Positions 6,734 through 15,052 of a DNA stretch of 64,000 nucleotides are shown here, one piece after another (position 1 is the stretch's first letter; each line of letters starts with the position of its first letter). The notes below the pieces were generated by a model. The model was not told the DNA's origin and did not search any database. It saw nothing but the letters and a program-made list of their open reading frames with translations. The DNA is from Tumebacillus sp. BK434. GTDB lineage: Bacteria > Bacillota > Bacilli > Tumebacillales > Tumebacillaceae. The stretch spans positions 248,001-312,000 of the forward strand of contig NZ_SLXS01000002.1 of the NCBI RefSeq assembly GCF_004340785.1, written 5' to 3'. A program made the position numbers and the translations under genes.

Positions 6734-8494
6734 ATGGTGAAGAAAAAGAGAAGCAAGGGCGTTTCGGTGCAAACTAGGCTCACGCTGTTTGTGTCCGCGC
6801 TCTTGCTTCTTGTCGTTTTGGCGATGGGGGGCACGGTGTACGCGGTGCTGGCGAAAGACTTGAAGCGAAGCGCCGATTTTCAATTGCAAGGCCACGCTGC
6901 ACAGACGGCGAAGCAAGTGGGGATTCTCTTGCAGACGTCCGACTCCCGCATGTTCGAGCGGGAAGCAACATACGTCGTGGAAAACGGGCTCCGCTCCTTC
7001 GAGCAGATCGGCTGGCACGTGCAGTCGACACTGCTCCGCCCCGACGGCGAACCTGCGCTGGAGCGGGGAAATGCTCTGCAGATCGGGCAAGAGCTGAAAG
7101 CGAAGATCATCCAGCAAAAGTCGGGGATTCTGCAGAGCAGCGACTTTGGAACAGGGAATGCATCTGCAGGTGGAACCGGCGCTCAAGGGGACGAAGGAGC
7201 AGCGGCGGGAATGGCCGATGGCGGATTCGGCGCGGGTGGGACCTATGCGTTTGAATTTGTGCCGGAGCGGAATCTGGTCTATGTGGCGGCGGTGTCGGAC
7301 GAGCAGATTTTTGCATCGCTTACCGAACTGCGCAATCTGACGCTGCTGTTGGCAGGAGCCGCACTGGTCATCGGGAATCTCGGGGTCTGGTTCTACACGC
7401 GGAAGATTCAGCAGTCGCTGCTGGCGATTCGCAAGCTGATGCGGGAAGTGGCCGGCGGCAAGCTGCACAGCCGGTATGGCAGCCGGAATGACTATAAAGA
7501 GATCACAGACTTGGGCGAAGCGGTCAATTCGATGATCGACAACCTGCACCGCCTGATCGGACAGGTCGGGGCGATCGCCGGCGAGGTGGCCGTCGCGTCG
7601 CAAGCGCTGTCCCGGAACGCGGAGACCACGTCGGAAGGCATCCGCCACGTGGCAGCGACGATCCAAGAGGTCGCTTCCGGCGCGGACGCCCAGGCGGAGT
7701 CGGCGGTGGAATCGGCCGGGGCGATGGACGCGATGGCGCATGAGATCGCCCGCATCGTCAAACGCTCGCACGGTGTCGCCGCAGAATCGGCCCAGACGGC
7801 GCAGGAAGCGGAACAAGGCAACCTGGCGATCCAGCAGACGATCCGCCAGATGAACTTCATCAACCAGACGGCCGGCACGACCGCTCAGGCGGTGCAGGCG
7901 CTGGAGAAGCGCTCGCAGCAGGTCGGAAAGATCGTCGAAGTGATCACCGGGATCGCCGCCCAGACCAATCTGCTCGCCTTAAACGCCTCGATCGAAGCGG
8001 CCCGCGCAGGTGAACACGGCAAGGGGTTCGCCGTCGTCGCCGACGAAGTGTCGAAACTGGCCCTGCAGTCACAAGGGTCAGCCCGGCAGATCACCGAACT
8101 GATTCGCGAGATGCAGGCGGAGACACAGCGCGTCGTGCAGGCGATGGGCGCAGGTTCCCAAGAGGTGCAGGCCGGCATCGTGCTGGTCGACCGGGCAGGC
8201 GAAACGTTCCAGCGCATCTTGCAGGCGGCCGAGCATGTCGCGGTGCAAGTGCAGAAGATCACCAACGCCTCGCAGGAGATGTCGCGCCGCTCGGAAGAAG
8301 TGGCAGCCGGCGTGGACGTGGTGAAGCAGATCTCTCAGGAATCGGCCGCTTCCTCGCAACTGTGCGCTGAAGCGTCGGTCGTGCAGCTGGCTTCCATGGA
8401 GGACGTGTTTGCATCGGCCGATCGCCTGCGCAAAATGGCGGCGGAGCTCCAACGTTCGATATCGCGGTTTCAAGTCGAGGCAGAAGCGTCATAA
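6734..8494 (+). CDS. Methyl-accepting chemotaxis protein
   Basis: A 586-residue transmembrane chemoreceptor. Membrane helix 1 covers about residues 15-38 ([20 protein letters not shown]). The extracellular sensor spans about 39-198 and contains a long Gly/Ala-rich insert (about 139-171). Helix 2 is about 200-222 ([18 protein letters not shown]), followed by a HAMP linker. The cytoplasmic coiled coil runs to the end, with the CheA/CheW-binding hairpin tip [20 protein letters not shown] and [16 protein letters not shown] 6734 is preceded by GGGGGAGGG. Together with the upstream c-di-GMP riboswitch and the downstream GGDEF-EAL gene it forms a motility-signalling group. The ligand is unknown. Confidence 0.95.
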   Translation: MVKKKRSKGVSVQTRLTLFVSALLLLVVLAMGGTVYAVLAKDLKRSADFQLQGHAAQTAKQVGILLQTSDSRMFEREATYVVENGLRSFEQIGWHVQSTLLRPDGEPALERGNALQIGQELKAKIIQQKSGILQSSDFGTGNASAGGTGAQGDEGAAAGMADGGFGAGGTYAFEFVPERNLVYVAAVSDEQIFASLTELRNLTLLLAGAALVIGNLGVWFYTRKIQQSLLAIRKLMREVAGGKLHSRYGSRNDYKEITDLGEAVNSMIDNLHRLIGQVGAIAGEVAVASQALSRNAETTSEGIRHVAATIQEVASGADAQAESAVESAGAMDAMAHEIARIVKRSHGVAAESAQTAQEAEQGNLAIQQTIRQMNFINQTAGTTAQAVQALEKRSQQVGKIVEVITGIAAQTNLLALNASIEAARAGEHGKGFAVVADEVSKLALQSQGSARQITELIREMQAETQRVVQAMGAGSQEVQAGIVLVDRAGETFQRILQAAEHVAVQVQKITNASQEMSRRSEEVAAGVDVVKQISQESAASSQLCAEASVVQLASMEDVFASADRLRKMAAELQRSISRFQVEAEAS

Positions 8495-8512
8495 GCTTCT
8501 GCCCGATTTTTT
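8479..8512 (+). terminator. Terminator of the chemoreceptor gene
   Basis: Stem GGCAGAAGC / GCTTCTGCC, 7-base loop, tail CGATTTTTT. It overlaps the last codons and stop of the chemoreceptor gene. Confidence 0.85.
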
Positions 8513-8686
8513 CCCAAAATAATTTTATAGAAAAATAAAGAGTATTAACGCTGTGTAAAAGCGATACTGGTATTTCGCAGATATTTTTACTATAATAGTA
8601 GTGTCAAAGATTCTGTAAACTCTCAAATTCATGTAGATGAAGCGTAAATATGCATGGAGCTGGCAATGGGGGCTGGAGGTGAACGG

Positions 8687-10489
8687 GTGATCGAAAAGCA
8701 GATGGGAGTCAGCCGCTCGGTGTTTCGCATCGTGACCAGCGCTGTGCTCTCTTTTGGGTGTGTGATGGCGGTCGTGTGGATGCTGGAAGCGGCACGCGCC
8801 GCCGCGTTGTTTGGCTGGTCGTGGGGGCCGCAGCCGAATCAGGAAGTGGTCACGCTGCGGGTTCTGGTGATCTATGCGCTCGTGATGGCAAGTTTGATGG
8901 TCCGGTATCTGTTTGCCGAGTATGATGTGGTGACCGACCGGCTGCGAATGAAAGTCTATCTGGCGAATGGCTATATTTTTTTGATTTCGTTGATCGCACT
9001 TTTCTTAAAGTTTTTTGAGGGTGATAGGTTCCGCCAGGCCGAAGCGGTGGTCGACGTGATCGGTCTGACCTGTGTCGCCGCCACGGTGTACGCCTTGTAT
9101 CTGCTGGTGATGATCTACCACAATGTGCAGAAGCGGCTGGAGAATGAGCGGGAGTTGTCGGAGCAGCTGTATCAGCAGTTGACCACCGACAACTTGACGG
9201 GGATTCCCGGACGCGTCTTGTTCATGGAGCATCTGGCCGCTGCGATCGACACGGCGCAGAAGAAAGGCACGCGCGGTGCGGTGCTGTTTTTTGACTTGGA
9301 TGATTTCAAGATGTTTAACGACTCGCTCGGCCACTCCTTTGGCGACAAAGTGCTGACGGCGGTGGCGAAGCGGATCCGCGCGCATCTGTCGTCCGGGATG
9401 CGGCTGTACCGCTTGGGCGGCGATGAATTTGTGATCATTTTGGAAAAGGATGCCAGCGTTACCGATCATGCGCTGCAGGCGGCCGAGCAGATTTTTGCCG
9501 TGATGAAACAGAAGCTGCAAGTGGACGATCAGGAGCTGTTCATCAACCTCTCGCTCGGCATCTCGCGCTTCCCGGAGGACGGCAGCGATGTGCATACGCT
9601 GTACCGCAATGCGGAGATGGCGATGTACCATGCCAAACAGGCCGGGCGCAACCATCACCAGCTGTACGATGCGGAGATGAACGCCCGCGCGGCGGAGCGG
9701 CTGCTGCTCGCCGGCGACCTGCGCAAAGGCTTGGAGCGGGAGGAGTTTTTTCTCGCCTACCAGCCGCAGGTCTGCCTGATGACCGGGCGCATCACCGGCA
9801 TGGAAGCGCTGATCCGCTGGCGGCATCCGGAGCGGGGCATGGTCTCGCCGGGCGAGTTCATTCCGCTCGCCGAAGAGACGAAGCTGATCATCCCGATCGG
9901 GGAATGGGTGCTGCGCACCGCCTGCCGTCAGAACAAGGCGTGGCAGGATGCGGGGTTCCCGCCGGTCTGCGTGTCGGTCAACCTCTCCGCCGCCCAGTTC
10001 GGTCAGCCGAATCTGGTGGCGATGATCAAGAAGATCCTGCAGGAGACCGGCTTAGAGCCGCAATATCTCAATCTCGAGATCACGGAGAGCATCACGATGA
10101 ACAACGTGGAGCGGGCGATCCTGACGATGCACGAGATCAATGAGTACGGCATCGGCATCTCGATCGACGACTTTGGCACGGGGTATTCGTCACTCAACTA
10201 TTTGAAGAAGTTCCCGATCCAGACGCTGAAGATCGACCAGTCGTTCGTCCGCGACATGACGGAAGAGCATCAGGACGTGGCGATTCCCACGGCGATCATC
10301 GCCATGGCGCACTCGCTCAACCTGAAGGTCATCGCCGAAGGCGTCGAGACGGACGTGCAGCGGCAGATGCTGCGCGAGCGCGGCTGTGACGAGATGCAGG
10401 GCTACCTGATCTCGCGCCCTGTGCCGGCGCCGGAGTTTGAAGCTCTGCTGCACAGCCTGCACGGACAGGAGCAGGTGGCTGTGAATTGA
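8687..10489 (+). CDS. Membrane GGDEF-EAL cyclic di-GMP enzyme
   Basis: A 600-residue protein with three or four N-terminal membrane helices (SAVLSFGCVMAVVWML, VLVIYALVMASLMV, GYIFLISLIALFLKF, LTCVAATVYALYLLVM), a diguanylate cyclase domain (TDNLTGIPGR, FDLDDFKMFND, intact RLGGDEF) and a phosphodiesterase domain (intact GMEALIRWRHP, NLSAAQF, LEITES, DDFGTGYSSL, KIDQSF, IAEGVET). Both active-site motifs look complete, so either activity is possible. No RxxD inhibitory site precedes GGDEF. GTG 8687 is chosen because GGAGGT lies 6 bases upstream; an upstream ATG at 8654 has no such site. It likely shapes the c-di-GMP pool read by the riboswitch at 6212. Confidence 0.95.
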   Translation: MIEKQMGVSRSVFRIVTSAVLSFGCVMAVVWMLEAARAAALFGWSWGPQPNQEVVTLRVLVIYALVMASLMVRYLFAEYDVVTDRLRMKVYLANGYIFLISLIALFLKFFEGDRFRQAEAVVDVIGLTCVAATVYALYLLVMIYHNVQKRLENERELSEQLYQQLTTDNLTGIPGRVLFMEHLAAAIDTAQKKGTRGAVLFFDLDDFKMFNDSLGHSFGDKVLTAVAKRIRAHLSSGMRLYRLGGDEFVIILEKDASVTDHALQAAEQIFAVMKQKLQVDDQELFINLSLGISRFPEDGSDVHTLYRNAEMAMYHAKQAGRNHHQLYDAEMNARAAERLLLAGDLRKGLEREEFFLAYQPQVCLMTGRITGMEALIRWRHPERGMVSPGEFIPLAEETKLIIPIGEWVLRTACRQNKAWQDAGFPPVCVSVNLSAAQFGQPNLVAMIKKILQETGLEPQYLNLEITESITMNNVERAILTMHEINEYGIGISIDDFGTGYSSLNYLKKFPIQTLKIDQSFVRDMTEEHQDVAIPTAIIAMAHSLNLKVIAEGVETDVQRQMLRERGCDEMQGYLISRPVPAPEFEALLHSLHGQEQVAVN

Positions 10490-10499
10490 ATTGAACAGG

Positions 10500-10537
10500 A
10501 AAGCGCTTTGTCCCGTCGCGGGGCAGGGCGCTTTTTT
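10500..10537 (+). terminator. Terminator of the GGDEF-EAL gene
   Basis: Outer stem AAGCGC / GCGCTT with an inner TCCCG/CGGGG hairpin, followed by TTTTTT. It begins just after the stop codon. Confidence 0.8.
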
Positions 10538-10584
10538 GTTTGCATTCACCTTGTTCGCTTGCGGGGCGTATCATCCGATCGGAA

Positions 10585-10638
10585 TTTACAAACCCTTTAC
10601 TCAGCGACCGAACTAGCTTTACCTTGCGCTGGTACGAT
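10585..10638 (+). promoter_or_regulatory. Pho box and promoter of pstS
   Basis: Hexamers TTTACA (10585), TTTACT (10596), ACCGAA (10607) and TTTACC (10618) repeat at an exact 11-base period, as in PhoP boxes (TTAACA-like direct repeats spaced by 5). A -10-like TACGAT follows at 10633-10638. There is no good -35 element, consistent with PhoP-dependent activation. It lies about 55 bases before the pstS start, and phoP-phoR are in the same window. Confidence 0.75.
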
Positions 10639-10693
10639 AAGAACTGTAAGCAACACCAAACAAAACATCGAACTCCTGAAGGGGGATTTTCAA

Positions 10694-11590
10694 GTGTTTG
10701 CAACTGTGTCGAAAAAGGCGATGACGATCGGTTTGATCGCAACGATGACTGCTGGTCTGATGGTAGGTTGCGGAAGTAAAGCAGAACCGAACCAAAACCA
10801 AAATACTGGCGGTGATTCGAACGCTCCGAAGCAGGAAGAACTCTCCGGCAAAATCACGGCATCTGGCTCTTCGGCACTGCTGCCGCTCGTGAAGCACGCG
10901 GCATCCCAATTCCAAGACAAACATTCGGGCGTCACGATCGACGTTGCGGCAGGCGGGTCCGGTACCGGTCTGAAGCAAGTCGCAGAAGGCGCTGTAAATA
11001 TCGGCAACTCCGACGTAGAAGCGGGCGATGAGTACAAAGATGCAGGCCTCGTCGACCACCAAGTCGCGATCGCACCGTTCGTGCTGGTCACCAACAAAGA
11101 CGTGACCGTCGGTGACATCACTTCCGAACAGGCGGCGAAGATCCTGACCGGCGAAGTGACCAACTGGAAAGACGTCGGCGGCAAAGACCAGAAGATCACG
11201 ATCATCGGCCGCGCGGAATCCTCCGGTTCCCGCAAGTACATCAAATCGGCGTTGATCCCGAAAGGCAAAGATTTCGCGAAAGACGCTGTGGTTCAAGACT
11301 CGACCGGCGCGCTGAAAACGTCGGTGGAACAAACGTCCGGCTCGATCGGCTACATGGACGCACCGTACGCGGATGCCAAGATCCAAGTTCTGAAGCTGGA
11401 CGGCGTGGAATACAAGCCGGAAAACATCGCGAACGGCACCTGGAAGCTGTTCTCCGTCGAGCACATGTACACCAAAGGCACGCCGGACAAAGTCAGCCAG
11501 GCATTCCTCGACTACATCTTGTCTGACGAGTTCCAAAAGAACGAAGTCGAAGCTCTGAAATTCATCCCGATCGGCCAACTGAAAAAGTAA
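10694..11590 (+). CDS. pstS: Phosphate ABC transporter substrate-binding lipoprotein PstS
   Basis: High-affinity phosphate-binding protein anchored outside the membrane. The N terminus is a lipoprotein signal peptide with lipobox LMVGC (modified Cys at residue 26). The mature part shows the PstS phosphate site: ITASGSSALLPLVK, AGGSGTGLKQVAEG, IGNSDVEA, RAESSGSRKYI and SGSIGYMDA. Length 298 is normal. GTG 10694 follows AGGGGG by 8 bases; upstream in-frame extensions run through the Pho box and terminator and are rejected. It is the first gene of the pst operon. A hairpin after it probably limits transcription into pstC, so that binding protein exceeds permease. Confidence 0.97.
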   Translation: MFATVSKKAMTIGLIATMTAGLMVGCGSKAEPNQNQNTGGDSNAPKQEELSGKITASGSSALLPLVKHAASQFQDKHSGVTIDVAAGGSGTGLKQVAEGAVNIGNSDVEAGDEYKDAGLVDHQVAIAPFVLVTNKDVTVGDITSEQAAKILTGEVTNWKDVGGKDQKITIIGRAESSGSRKYIKSALIPKGKDFAKDAVVQDSTGALKTSVEQTSGSIGYMDAPYADAKIQVLKLDGVEYKPENIANGTWKLFSVEHMYTKGTPDKVSQAFLDYILSDEFQKNEVEALKFIPIGQLKK

Positions 11591-11608
11591 CACACCCGAT
11601 TAGGATCT

Positions 11609-11650
11609 GGGTAGGGACGGCGCAAAGGCCCGTCCCTGCCCCTGTGTTTT
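11609..11650 (+). terminator. Intercistronic attenuator hairpin pstS/pstC
   Basis: Perfect 12-bp stem GGGTAGGGACGG / CCGTCCCTGCCC followed by a weak T tail (TGTGTTTT). It probably allows partial readthrough or protects the 3' end of the pstS message. Confidence 0.7.
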
Positions 11651-11730
11651 GACTAAATTGTAAAATTTGTACAAATTATTCAGTTAATTTACAACTTATA
11701 GAAAGACAAAGCTAGGTGGGGGGTAAACAC

Positions 11731-12630
11731 ATGGCAACAAAAGAAACGGCAGGCAGCTTCAACGCGCTGCGCCGCCGCTCCGACCGCATGATGCATTGGC
11801 TGTTCGTGGGCAGCGCCGTCTTCGTGTCACTGATCATCTTTGGGATCATCCTCTTTGTCGGCAAGCAGGGGCTGCAGACGTTTGCCGATCCGCAGGCGGG
11901 GATTGCGGAGTTTTTCTTCAGCACGAACTGGACGCCGTCCGAAGGCGAGTACGGCGCGGCCGGGTTCATTCTCGGCTCGTTCCTGGTCACCGGGCTTGCG
12001 CTGCTGCTGGCGGTGCCGGTCGCAGTCGGCGGGGCGGTGTTCATGGCGAAGATCGCGCCGAACTGGATGCGCGAGATCATGCGCCCGGCGGCCGACCTGT
12101 TTGTGGGGATTCCGTCTGTCGTCTACGGCTTGATCGGTCTCTTGATCTTCGTGCCGTGGTTCGCGAAGACGTTTCCGGGCCAACCCGGCTTTGGGGTGGG
12201 ACCGGCGGCGGTCATTTTGGCGATCATGATTCTGCCGACGATCCTCTCCGTCTCGGAAGACGCGCTGCGCACCTTGCCGCGCGCGCTGGAAGAAGCTTCG
12301 TATGCGCTCGGCGCCACGCGCTGGCAGACGATCCGCAAAGTGCTGCTCCCGGCGGCGATGCCGGGCATCCTGACCGGGGTCATCCTCGGGATGGGGCGCG
12401 CGATCGGCGAAGCGATGGCGGTGCAGATGGTCATCGGCAACGCGCCGGTGCTGCCGAAAGGGCTCGGCGAGCCGACGTCCGTCCTGACCACGCAGATCGT
12501 TAAAGAGATGGCGTCGATCTTCGGCACGACGGTCAACAACTCGCTGTTCCTGATGTCCTTGATCCTCTTGCTCGTCTCCTTGTCCTTGATTCTCGTCATT
12601 CGCATCGTCGCACGCAGGAGGGACGCATAG
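11731..12630 (+). CDS. pstC: Phosphate ABC transporter permease PstC
   Basis: One of the two membrane subunits of the Pst importer. Six hydrophobic segments are visible (for example VGSAVFVSLIIFGIILFVG, LVTGLALLLAVPVAVGG, SVVYGLIGLLIFVP, AVILAIMILPTILSVS) together with the EAA loop that contacts PstB (EEASYALGATRWQTIRKVLLP). ATG 11731 follows an AGGTGGGGGG ribosome site; an in-frame GTG at 11716 lies inside that site. The stop codon abuts the pstA start. Length 299 is typical. Confidence 0.96.
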   Translation: MATKETAGSFNALRRRSDRMMHWLFVGSAVFVSLIIFGIILFVGKQGLQTFADPQAGIAEFFFSTNWTPSEGEYGAAGFILGSFLVTGLALLLAVPVAVGGAVFMAKIAPNWMREIMRPAADLFVGIPSVVYGLIGLLIFVPWFAKTFPGQPGFGVGPAAVILAIMILPTILSVSEDALRTLPRALEEASYALGATRWQTIRKVLLPAAMPGILTGVILGMGRAIGEAMAVQMVIGNAPVLPKGLGEPTSVLTTQIVKEMASIFGTTVNNSLFLMSLILLLVSLSLILVIRIVARRRDA

Positions 12631-13485
12631 ATGAACACCAAACTGACAGACAAGCTGGCGACCGGTTTCTTTTGGGCGATCGGATTTTTGATTCTCGGCG
12701 TGCTCGCTTGGTTTCTCTGGTACATCCTGTCGGCCGGCGTGCCGCATTTGACGCCCGACTTCATGTTTGGCAAACCGGAAGATGTAAAAGCGGGCGGCGG
12801 GGTCGGCCCGATGCTGTTCAACTCGTTTTACATTCTGATCCTCTCGCTGCTGTTCTCGCTGCCGTTCGGCATCGGGGCGGGCATCTGGCTTGCCGAATAC
12901 GCGAAGAAAAACTGGTTCACCGATATGGTGCGCCTTTCCACCGAAATGCTTGCATCCGTTCCGTCGATCGTCTTTGGTCTGTTCGGGGCGCTGCTCTTCG
13001 TCACCTATTTTGGCCTTGGTTTCACGATTCTGGGCGGTGCGCTGACCTTGGCGCTGCTCAATCTGCCGGTGCTGGTGCGCGTCACGGAAGAAACGCTGCG
13101 CGCCGTGCCCGATTCGTACCGCGAAGCGTCGTTAGCACTCGGCTCGACCAAGTGGCAGATGATCCGCAAAGTGCTGATCCCGACGTCGCTGCCAGGTCTC
13201 GTCACCGGGATTACGCTCGTCGCCGGCCGCGCGCTTGGCGAATCGGCGATCCTGATCTTTACGGCGGGCGTGTCGGTGTCGCGTTTTGCACCCGACTTCG
13301 ATCTGATGGCATCCGGGGCGACCTTGTCGGTGCAGCTCTGGTACATCCGCTCCGAAGCGCTCGTGCCCGACGCGATGGAGATCGCAGAAGGCACCGCCGC
13401 CCTGCTCGTCCTCGTCGTGCTGCTGATGAATCTGCTGATCGCGCTGCCGAGCCGTTACCTGCAGCGCAAAGCATCCGGGAAATAA
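12631..13485 (+). CDS. pstA: Phosphate ABC transporter permease PstA
   Basis: Second membrane subunit of the Pst importer, 284 residues. Hydrophobic helices include FFWAIGFLILGVLAWFLWYI, SFYILILSLLFSLPFGIG, SIVFGLFGALLFVTYFGL and ALLVLVVLLMNLLIALP. The EAA loop reads YREASLALGSTKWQMIRKV. Its ATG directly follows the pstC stop codon, with GGAGGG upstream inside pstC, so translation is coupled. Confidence 0.96.
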   Translation: MNTKLTDKLATGFFWAIGFLILGVLAWFLWYILSAGVPHLTPDFMFGKPEDVKAGGGVGPMLFNSFYILILSLLFSLPFGIGAGIWLAEYAKKNWFTDMVRLSTEMLASVPSIVFGLFGALLFVTYFGLGFTILGGALTLALLNLPVLVRVTEETLRAVPDSYREASLALGSTKWQMIRKVLIPTSLPGLVTGITLVAGRALGESAILIFTAGVSVSRFAPDFDLMASGATLSVQLWYIRSEALVPDAMEIAEGTAALLVLVVLLMNLLIALPSRYLQRKASGK

Positions 13486-13512
13486 GACCGACCAAAAGGG
13501 GGAGGAACTGCT

Positions 13513-14292
13513 ATGAAATCTGCAACGAATGTGGCAACCCAAGAGAAAATCCGCGTGCAAGGCGTCGACCTGTTCTACGGCGAGAACCAAGCATTGTTCG
13601 ATATCAATCTGACCGTCCCGGAAGGCTCGATCACCGCGTTTATCGGCCCGTCCGGCTGCGGGAAATCGACGTTGCTCCGCACGCTGAACCGCATGAATGA
13701 CCTGATTCCCGGCGTGAAGATCACCGGCGAAGTCCTCGTCGACGGCGAGAACATCTACGGCGGCGACACCGACGTGGTGCACCTGCGCAAAAACGTCGGC
13801 ATGGTCTTCCAGCGTCCCAATCCGTTCCCGATGTCGATCTATGACAACATCGCGTACGGCCCGCGCATCCACGGCATCCGCCGCAAAAAGGAGCTCGACG
13901 AGATCGTGGAACGCTCCCTGCAACAAGCGGCGCTGTGGGAAGAAGCGAAAGACCGCCTGCACAAGTCGGCGCTCGGCCTCTCCGGCGGCCAGCAGCAGCG
14001 CCTGTGCATCGCCCGTCTGCTCGCCGTCGAGCCGAAAGTGCTCCTGATGGACGAACCGACCTCGGCGCTCGACCCGATCTCGACGCTGAAAGTGGAAGAG
14101 CTGACCCAGGAGCTGAAAGACAAGTATACGATCATCATCGTCACGCACAACATGCAGCAAGCAGCACGGATCTCCGACACGACCGCGTTCTTCCTGAACG
14201 GCGTGATGGTCGAGCACGGCGTAACGGATCAGCTGTTCACCAACCCGACCGACAAGCGCACCGAAGACTACATCACCGGCCGTTTTGGTTGA
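13513..14292 (+). CDS. pstB: Phosphate ABC transporter ATPase PstB
   Basis: ATPase that powers phosphate import. Walker [11 protein letters not shown] loop ([16 protein letters not shown]), signature LSGGQQQRL, Walker [14 protein letters not shown] and switch His ([13 protein letters not shown]) are all intact. The FxRPNPFP segment is characteristic of PstB. A GGGGGAGG site precedes ATG 13513. There is one pstB, not the tandem pair found in B. subtilis. phoU follows after 28 bases. Confidence 0.97.
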   Translation: MKSATNVATQEKIRVQGVDLFYGENQALFDINLTVPEGSITAFIGPSGCGKSTLLRTLNRMNDLIPGVKITGEVLVDGENIYGGDTDVVHLRKNVGMVFQRPNPFPMSIYDNIAYGPRIHGIRRKKELDEIVERSLQQAALWEEAKDRLHKSALGLSGGQQQRLCIARLLAVEPKVLLMDEPTSALDPISTLKVEELTQELKDKYTIIIVTHNMQQAARISDTTAFFLNGVMVEHGVTDQLFTNPTDKRTEDYITGRFG

Positions 14293-14320
14293 TCAAAAGC
14301 AAACAGGGAGGCGTATGCAT

Positions 14321-14980
14321 ATGGATACCCGCAAAGGATTTCATCAATCGCTCGAAGAACTGCAACGCGATTTGCTGAAGATGGGCGTGATGGTCGAAGA
14401 GGCGATCTTCCTCGCCGTCAAATCGCTGGCTCAGGTCGATGAGAGCATCGCCCGCCAAGTGATCGCCGGCGATGACAAAGTCAATGAGATGATGGTGGAG
14501 ATCGAGTCGTCTTGCCTGCGCCTGCTGGCGCTGCAGCAGCCGATGGCGTCCGACCTGCGCGTGATCGGCACGGCGATGAAGATCGTCACCGATCTGGAGC
14601 GCATCGGCGACCACGCGGTGGACATCGCGAAGACGACGCTCCGCCTGCAAGGCGAAAAGCTGCTCAAGCCGCTCGTCGACACCCCGCGCATGGCCGACAT
14701 GACCAAAGACATGCTGCGCGACGCGCTGAACTCGTACGTCAAAAAAGACCTCGAGATCGCCCGCGCGCTGGCCCAAAAGGATGACGCGGTCGACGCGTTG
14801 TTCAAGCAGATCTTCCTCGAGCTCGAAGAGATGATGCAAGCCGACCCGGCCAACGTGCGCCAGGCGGTGATGCTCTTGATGGTCTGCCGGATGCTGGAGC
14901 GCATCGCAGACCATGCGACCAACATCGGCGAATGGGTGATCTACATGATCTCCGGCGTTCGTCAAGAGCTTAACCACTAA
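14321..14980 (+). CDS. phoU: Phosphate transport regulator PhoU
   Basis: All-helical protein that links Pst to PhoR signalling and tunes phosphate uptake. It has two PhoU repeats (residues about 10-100 and 115-210), each with the metal-binding signature: LERIGDHAVDIAKTTLRL and LERIADHATNIGEWVIYM. ATG 14321 is chosen because AGGGAGG lies 10 bases upstream; the ATG at 14315 is too close to it. Length 219 matches the family. It closes the pst operon, an arrangement common in clostridia and many Bacillales but absent from B. subtilis. Confidence 0.95.
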   Translation: MDTRKGFHQSLEELQRDLLKMGVMVEEAIFLAVKSLAQVDESIARQVIAGDDKVNEMMVEIESSCLRLLALQQPMASDLRVIGTAMKIVTDLERIGDHAVDIAKTTLRLQGEKLLKPLVDTPRMADMTKDMLRDALNSYVKKDLEIARALAQKDDAVDALFKQIFLELEEMMQADPANVRQAVMLLMVCRMLERIADHATNIGEWVIYMISGVRQELNH

Positions 14981-15052
14981 CGAGCAGGACACCGGGAGTT
15001 CTGTCGCGAATCTCTTTTGGAGAGGCTAGGGACGGAGAGAAGGTGTTTGCGG

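Noticed and set aside
8540-8600. SigD or SigA promoter upstream of the GGDEF-EAL gene
   Set aside because: TATAAT is present near 8592 and GCAGATAT near 8578, but neither has a -35 element at proper spacing.
15017-15052. TTG start for recD2 at 15017
   Set aside because: In frame but without a ribosome site; ATG 15053 has GAAGGTG at proper spacing.
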